Shown here piece after piece: positions 16,427 through 24,665 of a DNA stretch of 64,000 nt. Made by a program: the position numbers and the translations under genes. Source of the DNA: Comamonadaceae bacterium UBA2121 (lineage in GTDB: Bacteria; Pseudomonadota; Gammaproteobacteria; Burkholderiales; Burkholderiaceae_C). The DNA lies in the NCBI GenBank assembly GCA_002331385.1, contig DCYB01000011.1, forward strand, positions 171,459 through 235,458. Direction: 5' to 3'. A model generated the notes under the pieces. The model was not told the origin of the DNA. It saw nothing but the letters and a program-made list of their open reading frames with translations, and searched no databases. The stretch's first letter is position 1. Every line of letters starts with the position of its first letter.

Positions 16427-17062
16427 CTAGTGGGGATTGTCGCTGAGCCGCGAGCTCACCACGCGCAGGCGCAGTGAAAGCTTGCGCGCCAGCAGCGCAA
16501 TCAGGCTGGCAGCGAGCGATGCGTCGCTGGCCATCATTTCATCCATGGCCTCGGCGCTAAGCACGGCAATCTCGCATTCGGTGAGCGTGGTGCAGGTAGA
16601 AAAACGGATGCCGCTGTCCAGCAGCGACATCTCGCCCAGGATGTCCCCAGGGCGTGTTTCGGCCAGACGCAGGTGTTCGCCCCAGGGCTGGCGCCGGTCC
16701 ACGCCGATGGTGCCGGACAACTGGACGATCATGAAATTGCTGTATTCATCCTGCCGGATCAGGTCGCGGCTGGGCGAGACGCTGGCAAAGTTGAAAAACC
16801 GCTGCATGCGCTCGATGCTTTCGCAGTTCAGGTGCGACATGTACTGGTCCTGCGCCCAGACCGCTTCCAGCAACTTCACCCCGCGCCCCTTGGGTAGCGG
16901 CGTGGCGCCCACTTCGACGCTGCGGGCCTCCCACGGAACTGCGGTCTTGCTGCCGGCACGATCGGCAAAGGCGGCGGTGAACAGTGCGGACTCACTCCGG
17001 GGCTTGCGCTCCGCTGTGGAAGGCAAGGCACTGGACTTGAACAGCTTGATCAGGCCTTTCAT
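16427..17062 (-). CDS. Cyclic-nucleotide-binding-domain protein between pilT and pilU
   Basis: This 211-residue protein has an N-terminal low-complexity part (1-75) and a single cyclic nucleotide-binding beta-roll at about 85-190, with the PGDILGEMSLLDSGIRFSTC phosphate-binding cassette. There is no helix-turn-helix, kinase or GGDEF domain, so it is not a CRP-type transcription factor. Being encoded between the two retraction ATPases suggests a sensor that tunes pilus retraction through a nucleotide. The usual Arg that contacts the cAMP phosphate is placed as IRFSTC, so the ligand is uncertain. GGGAG precedes the ATG. Confidence 0.8.
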   Translation of the reverse strand: MKGLIKLFKSSALPSTAERKPRSESALFTAAFADRAGSKTAVPWEARSVEVGATPLPKGRGVKLLEAVWAQDQYMSHLNCESIERMQRFFNFASVSPSRDLIRQDEYSNFMIVQLSGTIGVDRRQPWGEHLRLAETRPGDILGEMSLLDSGIRFSTCTTLTECEIAVLSAEAMDEMMASDASLAASLIALLARKLSLRLRVVSSRLSDNPH

Positions 17063-17117
17063 GCTGGTGCTCCCAAGTGGCGGAGTGTGCCGGTACGTCA
17101 GCCTTCGCTGCGCGCCG

Positions 17118-18161
17118 TCAGCCCGGGAAGTTCTCCGGAATTTTCGCCTTGCTGCGCGCCTCGGCGGGACTGATGATGTTGCGGCGCACGAGATCGGTCA
17201 GGTTCTGGTCGAGCGTCTGCATACCCACGCTGTTGCTGGTCTGGATGGTGGAGTACATCTGCGCCACCTTGGCCTCGCGGATCAGGTTACGGATGGCGCT
17301 CGTGCCCAGCATGATTTCGTGCGCTGCCACGCGACCCGAGCCATCCTTGGTCTTGCACAGCGTTTGCGACACCACGGCCTGCAGGGATTCGGAGAGCATG
17401 GCGCGCACCATTTCCTTTTCCTCCGCAGGGAACACGTCGATGATCCGGTCGATGGTCTTGGCCGCGCTGGACGTGTGCAGCGTGCCGAACACCAGGTGGC
17501 CGGTTTCGGCTGCGGTCATGGCCAGCCGGATGGTCTCCAGATCGCGCATTTCGCCCACGAGAATCGCGTCCGGGTCTTCGCGCAGGGCCGACTTCAGCGC
17601 GGCAGCAAAGGACAGCGTCATCGGGCCGACTTCGCGCTGGTTGATCAGGCACTTCTTGGATTCGTGCACGAATTCGATCGGGTCTTCCACAGTGAGAATG
17701 TGGCCGTACTCATTTTCGTTCAGGTAGTTCACCATCGCTGCGAGCGTGGTCGATTTGCCCGATCCGGTCGGGCCGGTCACCAGCACCAGACCGCGTGGCT
17801 TGAGTGCCAGGTCGGCAAAGATCTTGGGCGCGTTCAGTTGTTCCAGCGTGAGGATCTTGCTCGGAATGGTACGGAACACGGCCGCTGCACCGCGGTTCTG
17901 GTTGAAGGCGTTCACGCGAAAGCGGGCGAGGCCTTCGATTTCGAAGGAAAAGTCCACTTCCAGAAATTCCTCATACGCCTTGCGCTGTGCGTCGCTCATG
18001 ATGTCATACACCATGCCGTGCACCGTCTTGTGGTCGAGCGCGTCGACGTTGATGCGGCGTACATCGCCGTGTACGCGGATCATGGGTGGCAGTCCGGCAG
18101 ACAGGTGCAGGTCGGAAGCCTTGTTCTTGACACTGAATGCAAGCAGTTGGGTAATGTCCAC
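17118..18161 (-). CDS. pilT: Type IV pilus retraction ATPase PilT
   Basis: This 347-residue PilT starts with GTG at 18161, giving the standard N-terminus MDITQLLAFSVKNKASDLHL; AGAGGG lies just upstream. The longer open frame from 18230 adds 23 unlike residues. Walker A GPTGSGKS is at 130-137, Walker B ILVGEMRD near 200, and the His-box GHLVFGTLHT near 222. The C-terminus bears the AIRNLIRE motif required for retraction. It drives depolymerisation of type IV pili for twitching and DNA uptake. Divergent from yggS, an arrangement widely conserved in proteobacteria. Confidence 0.94.
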   Translation of the reverse strand: MDITQLLAFSVKNKASDLHLSAGLPPMIRVHGDVRRINVDALDHKTVHGMVYDIMSDAQRKAYEEFLEVDFSFEIEGLARFRVNAFNQNRGAAAVFRTIPSKILTLEQLNAPKIFADLALKPRGLVLVTGPTGSGKSTTLAAMVNYLNENEYGHILTVEDPIEFVHESKKCLINQREVGPMTLSFAAALKSALREDPDAILVGEMRDLETIRLAMTAAETGHLVFGTLHTSSAAKTIDRIIDVFPAEEKEMVRAMLSESLQAVVSQTLCKTKDGSGRVAAHEIMLGTSAIRNLIREAKVAQMYSTIQTSNSVGMQTLDQNLTDLVRRNIISPAEARSKAKIPENFPG

Positions 18162-18399
18162 GGAATCCCTCTGTTCGTTTGATAGGCTAGCGCCCTGTTC
18201 CGGACACGCCGCGTTCGAGGCATTGCGCACCAGTGGCGGTCAATGCTCGCGCGGGTTGGCGGTACATGGCACTCACACCACCTGCGTCCAGGGGAAGACT
18301 CCCGGGCGCGGCAGGTGTGGATACCCGGTTCTGGTCAGATCGACAGGTTACGTTTGTTTGTCTTGTATCGCCAGTCAATTACGCTGAAACCGAATTTCA

Positions 18400-19134
18400 A
18401 TGAACATTATGACGACGATTACCAACAATCTCCAGAGTGTGCGCGATCACATTGTGCGTACCTGTGAGGCCTCGGGTCGGGCGGCCGATTCCGTCACGCT
18501 GATGGCGGTGTCCAAGACTTTCGGGCCCGAGGCCGTGGTGCAGGCGGCGCAGGCAGGGCAGCGCATCTTTGGCGAAAACTACATTCAGGAAGCGGTGGAG
18601 AAGATGGCCATCGTGGCGCAGCACGCGGACGTGCCCCATCCGCTGTCGTGGCATTGCATCGGCCCGATCCAGAGCAACAAGACCCGCCTCGTGGCCGCGC
18701 ATTTCGACTGGGCGCACACGGTCGATCGCCTGAAGATTGCGCAGCGCCTGTCCGAGCAGCGACCGGAGTATCTGCCGCCGCTGAACATCTGTATCCAGGT
18801 GAACGTGGACGGCGGACTGAACAAGTCCGGCGTCGCTCCGCAGGAACTGGGCGATCTGGTGCGCGAAGTCGCCGTCCTGCCACGGCTGGTCGTGCGCGGG
18901 TTGATGAGCATTCCCGAGCCGGCGCCGGATTTTGAGGCGCAGTACGCGGTGCACATGCGTGCCCGTGAGTGCTTCGACGTTATTGCAGCGCAGCAAATCC
19001 CGGGACTGGGGCAGTTCGACACGCTCTCTATGGGCATGACCGACGATCTCGACGCCGCCATCCGCGCCGGCAGCACGATGGTGCGCGTGGGCAGCGGCAT
19101 TTTTGGCCGCAGACACTACGCACAGAAAGCCTGA
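18400..19134 (+). CDS. yggS: PLP homeostasis protein YggS/PLPBP
   Basis: This 244-residue protein has the alanine-racemase-like TIM barrel that binds pyridoxal phosphate through a lysine at about residue 39 in MAVSKTF. GENYIQEA, HCIGPIQSNK and SMGMTDDLDAAIRAGSTMVRVGSGIFG are family hallmarks. It has no known catalytic activity and is thought to keep PLP levels balanced. The ATG at 18409 is an alternative start three codons later. Head-to-head with pilT across about 240 bases. Confidence 0.93.
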   Translation: MNIMTTITNNLQSVRDHIVRTCEASGRAADSVTLMAVSKTFGPEAVVQAAQAGQRIFGENYIQEAVEKMAIVAQHADVPHPLSWHCIGPIQSNKTRLVAAHFDWAHTVDRLKIAQRLSEQRPEYLPPLNICIQVNVDGGLNKSGVAPQELGDLVREVAVLPRLVVRGLMSIPEPAPDFEAQYAVHMRARECFDVIAAQQIPGLGQFDTLSMGMTDDLDAAIRAGSTMVRVGSGIFGRRHYAQKA

Positions 19135-19299
19135 CTTTCCTGCTCGCCGTTCGCCTTCCCCGAGCCCGCGCAAGCGCTATCGGCGTGCTATAAAACCGTC
19201 AGATCAACGCCGTTGACACATCACTGATTCAACTGCCTGTGGACATGGCATGCGCGCCGCCGCATGGTGTCGCCCACATGCCCCAACTGGAGATAAGCA

Positions 19300-20442
19300 A
19301 TGCCCGGACTGCTGCCCGACGTGGACCCCGATGGTCTGATGGAATTTTCGGTGGTCTACACCGACCGCGCGCTCAACCACATGTCCCAGAAATTCGTGGG
19401 CGTGATGCAGGACATTCTCGGTACGCTCAAGGAGGTCTACAACGCGCACACTGCAGTGCTCGTTCCGGGCAGTGGCACGTTCGGGATGGAGGCCGCGGCG
19501 CGCCAGTTTGCCAATCGCGAGAAGGTGCTCATCGTGCGCAACGGTTGGTTCAGCTACCGCTGGACGCAGATCTTCGACGAAGGCGCGCTGGGCGGGGGAT
19601 CGGTCGTGTGCAAGGCGCGCAAGCAAGGCCCCGGCGCGCAAGATCCGTGGGCTCCCGCGCTCGCCCAGGACGTGGCCGACACCATTCGCGCTGAGTTCCC
19701 CAAGGTGGTTTTCGCACCGCATGTGGAAACCGCCAGCGGCATCATCCTGCCCGACGATTACATCAAGACCATTGCCGACGCCGCGCATGAGGTAGGGGCG
19801 CTGATGGTGCTCGATTGCGTGGCCTCGGGCGCCATGTGGGTGGATATGGAAAAGACCGGCGTGGATGTGCTCATCAGCGCGCCGCAAAAAGGCTGGAGCA
19901 GTTCGCCTTGCTGCGCCATGGTGATGTTGTCCGAGCGCGCGCGCCAGGCCATCGAAGGCACGCAAAGCTCCAGCTTCTCGTGCGATCTGAAAAAGTGGAT
20001 GACGATTGCCGAAGGCTACGAGAAAGGCCAGCACGCCTACCACACGACGATGCCGACGGACGCGCTCGTCAAGCTGCGCGACGTGATGCTGGAGACGCGC
20101 GAATACGGCTTCGACAAGGTCCGCGCCGAGCAGATCGATCTGGGTGCCAAGGTGCGCAAGCTGCTGGAGTCGCGCGGTTTCCCGAGCGTGGCGGCGGAAG
20201 GCTTCAAGGCACCCGGTGTCGTGGTGAGCTACACCTCCAATCCGGACATCCAGTCCGGCAAGGCGTTTCTGGCCGTCGGCCTGCAAGCCGCGTCAGGCGT
20301 GCCGCTGCAGTGTGATGAAGGCCCGGATTTCAAGACCTTCCGCATCGGCCTGTTCGGGCTGGAGAAATGGCACAACGTGGATCGCACGGTGAATTACCTG
20401 TCCAAGGCGCTGGACGCCATGGGGGTTCCTCCTGCGCAATGA
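19300..20442 (+). CDS. Class V PLP-dependent aminotransferase (serine/alanine-glyoxylate type)
   Basis: This 380-residue aminotransferase has the PLP phosphate-binding GSGT at 57-60, an aspartate in VLDCVAS at about 172, and the Schiff-base lysine at 197 in APQKGWS. The family includes alanine-glyoxylate, serine-glyoxylate and aminoethylphosphonate transaminases. The QKGW context favours a glyoxylate-type enzyme, but the donor amino acid cannot be fixed. GGAGATAAGCA precedes the ATG. It is likely transcribed on its own. Confidence 0.82.
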   Translation: MPGLLPDVDPDGLMEFSVVYTDRALNHMSQKFVGVMQDILGTLKEVYNAHTAVLVPGSGTFGMEAAARQFANREKVLIVRNGWFSYRWTQIFDEGALGGGSVVCKARKQGPGAQDPWAPALAQDVADTIRAEFPKVVFAPHVETASGIILPDDYIKTIADAAHEVGALMVLDCVASGAMWVDMEKTGVDVLISAPQKGWSSSPCCAMVMLSERARQAIEGTQSSSFSCDLKKWMTIAEGYEKGQHAYHTTMPTDALVKLRDVMLETREYGFDKVRAEQIDLGAKVRKLLESRGFPSVAAEGFKAPGVVVSYTSNPDIQSGKAFLAVGLQAASGVPLQCDEGPDFKTFRIGLFGLEKWHNVDRTVNYLSKALDAMGVPPAQ

Positions 20443-20550
20443 GGCGCACCCGAGGTGCGGGGGGTGACTTCCTGCACCGATCGAGACCCTTTGAAACACT
20501 AGACCGTCCCGCATGGGGCTACAAACGTCTTTTCCTTTTTTGTATTCGAC

Positions 20551-20964
20551 ATGAAGCAACTTTCTTCCCTGCTGGCCGTGGCCGCGACCTGTGTTCTTGC
20601 CACCGCTGCCCATGCTGCAGAGCCCGTGACCACCGCATCGGGCCTGATTTATGAAAGCATCACCGAAGGCACGGGCGCCAGCCCGAAGGCCACGGACTCC
20701 GTGCGTGTGCACTATCGCGGTTGGTTTCCCGAGTCGGGCAAGGAATTCGACAGCTCCATCAAGCGCGGCAAGCCGATTGATTTCCCCTTGAACGGCGTGA
20801 TCCCTTGCTGGACCGAAGGCGTGCAGAAAATGAAAGTGGGCGGCAAGGCCAAGCTCACCTGCCCGGCAAACATCGCTTACGGCGCACGGGGCGCGGGCGG
20901 CGTGATTCCGCCCAACGCCACGTTGAACTTCGAAGTCGAACTGCTCGCGGTGAACGGCAAATAA
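20551..20964 (+). CDS. Periplasmic FKBP-type peptidyl-prolyl isomerase
   Basis: This 137-residue protein has a Sec signal peptide (cleavage after AHA, residue 22) and a single FKBP domain with VRVHYRGWFPESGKEFDSS, CWTEGVQKMKVGGKAKLTCP and AYGARGAGGVIPPNATL. The FKBP active-site residues Tyr, Phe, Asp and Trp are visible. It would catalyse proline isomerisation in the periplasm. It lacks the N-terminal dimerisation domain of FkpA/Mip, so it is a minimal form. No neighbour suggests a specific client. Confidence 0.88.
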   Translation: MKQLSSLLAVAATCVLATAAHAAEPVTTASGLIYESITEGTGASPKATDSVRVHYRGWFPESGKEFDSSIKRGKPIDFPLNGVIPCWTEGVQKMKVGGKAKLTCPANIAYGARGAGGVIPPNATLNFEVELLAVNGK

Positions 20965-21072
20965 CTGTCATCCGGTGCGTGCGCGTGAGGGCCTGAGCGG
21001 CATACGCGCCTAATTCCTACAGGCAGGGATGTGATTTCTGGCCAGCCTCCGGCTATGCTTGAGGTCATGGAA

Positions 21073-22398
21073 ATGCTCCCGCTGCAGGACGAATTCTCGC
21101 CAGGAGTCAGCGCCGCTGCGGCAGCCCGTGCGGCCCATCTGGCGCGCGCGAAACGACAGGCCACCGGATTGTTCGTGGCCGTGGTCGTCGTGTTCGCGCT
21201 GACCTATGTGTTCCCGGAGAACCTCTGGGTCAAGTGCCTGCGCGCCATGTCGGAGGCAGCGATGGTCGGCGCGCTGGCCGACTGGTTTGCCGTGTCGGCG
21301 CTGTTCCGACGCATTCCGCTGCCCTACCTTTCGCGGCACACCAACATCATTGCGCGCAACAAGGATCGCATCGGCGAAAACCTCTCCGTCTTCGTGCGCG
21401 ACCGCTTTCTGGATGCGCCCTCGCTGGTCACCATGATCCGGCGCCATGATCCGGCCGAAATGCTGGCGCAATGGCTCACGGCGCCAGCCAATGCGGGATT
21501 GTTGGGGCATCAGGTGTCGCGCTTGCTCGCGACGGCGCTCGACACGATCGAGGACGACAAGATCCAGGAGCTGCTCAATCGCGCAGCGCGCTCGCTCATC
21601 GGGCAACTCGACGTCTCGCGCACCATGGCCGCCGCACTTAGTGCGCTGACCTACGAGCGCCGCCATCAGGTGCTGCTCGATGATTTGCTGGTGCGCCTGA
21701 ACAGTCTGCTGCAGACACCAGAAACACGTACCTTCATCGCGAATACGCTGGTCAACTGGATCAAGCGCGAGCATCCGCTCAAGCAGAAGGTGCTGCCCAC
21801 GGATTGGCTCGGCGGCAAGGGCGCATCGGCCATTTCGCATGCCGTGGAAACCTTGCTGGTGGAGGTGGCGAAGGACCCGGACCACCAACTGCGTGATGCG
21901 CTGGACCTCGCCATCGAGCGCCTGATCGAACGCATGCAGCACGACCCGGACTGGGCGCAGCGCGGCGAAGACATTCGCAGTTATCTGCAAAACGACGAGG
22001 CGCTGGGCTCTTACGTGCACGAAGTCTGGGCCGATCTGCGCAGCCGCCTGCGCGCCGACCTGCAGGACGAGCATTCCGCGATTGCGCGCAACGTCTCGCG
22101 CATGGGGCAGTGGCTCGGGATGTCGCTGGCGGGCGACGCGGCACTGCGCCTGCGCCTGAACGTGCGACTGGAGTTGTGGGCCGCGCAGTGGGCGCCCGAT
22201 GTGGCGCAATCGGTGGCAGAGCACATCCGCGCCACCGTCCAGCGCTGGGACGCTGAGGAAATGGCGGAACTGGTGGAGCAGCACATCGGCAGCGACCTGC
22301 AATACATCCGCATCAACGGCACCATCGTCGGCGGCTTCATCGGACTGGTGTTGTTCACGATCTCCCACGCCTCGCTGATCTGGCAGTCCGTGCGCTAG
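21073..22398 (+). CDS. DUF445 (YjiN-like) membrane protein
   Basis: This protein of about 441 residues has an N-terminal membrane span (about 35-55) with the KRQATGLF lead, followed by ALADWFAVSALFRR and a second span at its very end (GGFIGLVLFTISHASLIW). The middle is a long helical soluble domain. This layout defines the DUF445 family, whose function is unknown. Several starts are possible (GTG 21031, ATG 21055, 21067, 21073). 21073 is chosen because GAGG lies 8 bases upstream. Confidence 0.82.
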   Translation: MLPLQDEFSPGVSAAAAARAAHLARAKRQATGLFVAVVVVFALTYVFPENLWVKCLRAMSEAAMVGALADWFAVSALFRRIPLPYLSRHTNIIARNKDRIGENLSVFVRDRFLDAPSLVTMIRRHDPAEMLAQWLTAPANAGLLGHQVSRLLATALDTIEDDKIQELLNRAARSLIGQLDVSRTMAAALSALTYERRHQVLLDDLLVRLNSLLQTPETRTFIANTLVNWIKREHPLKQKVLPTDWLGGKGASAISHAVETLLVEVAKDPDHQLRDALDLAIERLIERMQHDPDWAQRGEDIRSYLQNDEALGSYVHEVWADLRSRLRADLQDEHSAIARNVSRMGQWLGMSLAGDAALRLRLNVRLELWAAQWAPDVAQSVAEHIRATVQRWDAEEMAELVEQHIGSDLQYIRINGTIVGGFIGLVLFTISHASLIWQSVR

Positions 22399-22454
22399 TC
22401 CTGCGAGCGCGGCGCATACATTTCCGCCAGGGTGCAATGCGCGCCAGATGTGAA

Positions 22455-22473
22455 TAGAATAACAATCATTCGC
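22455..22473. promoter_or_regulatory. Fur-box-like operator
   Basis: TAGAATAACAATCATTCGC agrees with the 19-bp Fur consensus (GATAATGATAATCATTATC) at 13 positions, including the contiguous AATCATT core. It is about 165 bases before the siderophore-type binding protein, in keeping with iron repression of that gene. Confidence 0.6.
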
Positions 22474-22636
22474 AATAAATACCCTTTCAGCGAAACCGGC
22501 GTGGCCGCTCCGCGCTTCCGGTAAGACATCCCCGCATGACTGTTTTCTTTCCTGTAGTCGCAGGAAGGAGGGCGCAGCTTTGCCGTGTGCATGGCACATC
22601 GGCTGCGCTCTGGTTTGCATTTTTGGAAAGGACCTT

Positions 22637-23599
22637 ATGACCGACTTCATCCAGCGCCGTGCCGTGACCATTGCAATGGCATCGGCTTTGCTTGCCAGTG
22701 GCGCGACCGTCTCTGCCGCCATCACACCCACCACCACCACGGTGCAGCATGCGCGTGGCACCGCCACGGTGGCGCTCGCCCCGCAGCGTGTGGTGGTCTA
22801 CGACTTGGCGGCACTGGACGCGATGCAGGCGCTGCAGTTGCCCGTGACAGGCGTCCCCAAGGTGGCGTATCCCCAGTATCTTTCCGGCTATACCGACACG
22901 CGCTACCAGGTGGCAGGCACCCTGTTCGAGCCGGACTATGAAGCGCTGAGCCGCATCCAGCCCGACCTGATCATCATCGCGGGCCGCTCCGCCGCCAAAT
23001 ACGACACGCTGAGCAAGCTGGCGCCGGTGCTCGATCTCTCTGTGCGCGGCGATGCCCTGCTGGCCGATATGGAGCGCAACGTGCATACGTTGGCGACACT
23101 CTGGGGCAAGCAGGAGGCGGGGCGCCAACTCATGGAAAAAGTGCGCAGCGAAGTGGCCGCCACGAGGGCGGTGGCGGAAAAATCGGCACCTGCCTTGCTC
23201 GTGCTGGCGGTGAACAACTTCATGGGCGGGCAGACGCCCGGTGCGCGCTTCGGCCTGTTGCATGACGTGCTGGGTGTGCCTGCGGCATTGCCCGCCGATC
23301 CGTCCAAGCCGCGCGGAGTGCCGCTGAAGATGGAGGACATTGCGCGCATCGATCCGCAGTGGATCTTCGTGATCGATCGCAACGCCGCCACGGGTTCGAC
23401 CACGACCAAGGAAGGCGCGCCTGTCATTCCCGCAACCGAGCTGTTCAACAACGAGACCATTCGCAACACGGCCGCTGGCAAGCAGGGGCGCGTGGTGTTC
23501 GTGGATCCTAAAATCTGGTATTTGCTTGGCAGCGCCGGGCCACTGTCGATGATCGGCAATGCCGTGCAGATTCGCGAGGCGCTGCAGCACAAGCACTGA
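22637..23599 (+). CDS. Siderophore-type periplasmic iron-binding protein (FatB/YclQ-like)
   Basis: This 320-residue protein has a signal peptide (to about residue 28) and a class III periplasmic-binding fold: VALAPQRVVVYDLAALDAMQAL near the start, YEALSRIQPDLIIIAGRSA in the middle, and a long connecting helix. It resembles catecholate-siderophore binding proteins. The start at 22637 is set by GGAAAGGA upstream; the open frame from 22580 is longer. No permease, ATPase or TonB receptor gene is beside it, so its partners are elsewhere. A Fur-like box lies upstream. Confidence 0.82.
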   Translation: MTDFIQRRAVTIAMASALLASGATVSAAITPTTTTVQHARGTATVALAPQRVVVYDLAALDAMQALQLPVTGVPKVAYPQYLSGYTDTRYQVAGTLFEPDYEALSRIQPDLIIIAGRSAAKYDTLSKLAPVLDLSVRGDALLADMERNVHTLATLWGKQEAGRQLMEKVRSEVAATRAVAEKSAPALLVLAVNNFMGGQTPGARFGLLHDVLGVPAALPADPSKPRGVPLKMEDIARIDPQWIFVIDRNAATGSTTTKEGAPVIPATELFNNETIRNTAAGKQGRVVFVDPKIWYLLGSAGPLSMIGNAVQIREALQHKH

Positions 23600-23614
23600 T
23601 GAGGCGCTAAGGCG

Positions 23615-24118
23615 TCAGTCGCCGCCGCCGTCACCCCCGTCGCCCCCCCCGTCGGGGTCCGGCTGCCCGCCGCCGGGGTCGCCCTGGTGCGGCGCTTTCA
23701 GGTGCTGCGCAATCTGCGCCCACGCTTGAGCGCTTTCTTCGTCGCCCGCCCAGTGATGGCAACTGGCGATGGCCATGGCGATGCGCGCGTTTTCGGGCGT
23801 CAGATCGAATGCCAGTTCGGCCTGCGCCGCCGCGTTGCCCCACATGAGGGCCGCATTGGGTGAGCCTTCCTTTTGCAAGGCATGGGCTTCGGCCATCCAC
23901 GCTTGCGCCAGCTTGAATGCGGCGTCCGGCTCGTCGCGGTCGGCCTTGTGCGCCAGATAAAACTGCTTGCCCGCGTCCTGCCACAGCGAACGCGCCTTCG
24001 CAAAGTCGCTGACGGCAACCGTCTGTGCCTGCGCCACCAAGGCGTTGCCCGCCTGCAAATAGGATGCGTAATCGCCGGAGGGCGTGGTCTGGGTGGAGGA
24101 GGTGGAATCGTTCGCCAT
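23615..24118 (-). CDS. Hypothetical helical protein with Gly/Asp-rich tail
   Basis: This 167-residue protein is not recognised. Residues 15-130 look like two or three helical hairpins of TPR type (AGKQFYLAHKADRDEPDAAFKLAQAWMAEAHAL; AQAELAFDLTPENARIAMAIASCHHWAG). The last 25 residues are almost only Gly, Asp and Pro (GGGDGGDGGGD end). There is no signal peptide. It converges with the siderophore-binding gene 15 bases away. The acidic tail might bind calcium or simply be disordered. Confidence 0.65.
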   Translation of the reverse strand: MANDSTSSTQTTPSGDYASYLQAGNALVAQAQTVAVSDFAKARSLWQDAGKQFYLAHKADRDEPDAAFKLAQAWMAEAHALQKEGSPNAALMWGNAAAQAELAFDLTPENARIAMAIASCHHWAGDEESAQAWAQIAQHLKAPHQGDPGGGQPDPDGGGDGGDGGGD

Positions 24119-24146
24119 GGCGATATTGTCACCTCATACGGTTGCC

Positions 24147-24557
24147 TCAGTAGCGAAAGTCGAGCGTCTGGCTGCCTTTGCCCACGGTGACCGATTTGCT
24201 TTGCGTCGCGCCGTTTTGCGTCGTCGCGGTCACGTTGTAGCGCCCCTCGGGCAGTTGCAGCAGACACACCGGGCCGGAGGCGGTGAACGTGGAGTCACCG
24301 CTGCCGCCTTCCGCTTTGATCTGCACTTGCATATTGGCCAGATAGGCGCCGTCCTTGGCCGAAAACAGCAGCGCCAGCGGGTGCTGCTTCATCGCCGCGC
24401 GCATGGCGGTGGACTCATCGCTGCCAATGCCGCCGCAGGCGTATTGCAGAGCGCCTTCGCTTTTCATGGCTGGAATGCTGCCTTGTGCCTGCACGGCAAA
24501 GGATGCGCCGATAAGCGCGGCTGCGGCCGAGGCGGTGCGCAAGATGCGTGGGCTCAT
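24147..24557 (-). CDS. Hypothetical exported protein, beta-sandwich-like
   Basis: This 136-residue protein begins with a clear Sec signal peptide (MSPRILRTASAAAALIG, cleavage after VQAQ). The mature part has a cysteine pair (CGGIG, PVCLLQLP) and a C-terminal stretch resembling a carboxypeptidase-regulatory-like fold (LPEGRYNVTATTQNG). GGAG precedes the ATG at 24557; an upstream in-frame start at 24590 would spoil the signal peptide. It lies just upstream of the hypothetical gene at 23615 on the same strand. Function unknown. Confidence 0.68.
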   Translation of the reverse strand: MSPRILRTASAAAALIGASFAVQAQGSIPAMKSEGALQYACGGIGSDESTAMRAAMKQHPLALLFSAKDGAYLANMQVQIKAEGGSGDSTFTASGPVCLLQLPEGRYNVTATTQNGATQSKSVTVGKGSQTLDFRY

Positions 24558-24665
24558 GGAATCTCCCTGATTGGAATGGCAATGCGACATTGTGCGCAGG
24601 CGCGTGCATGCCGCGTGTAGTCCTGGGGAGACGATGCGTGTGCGCGATGGTTGCGCCCGCGCCGC

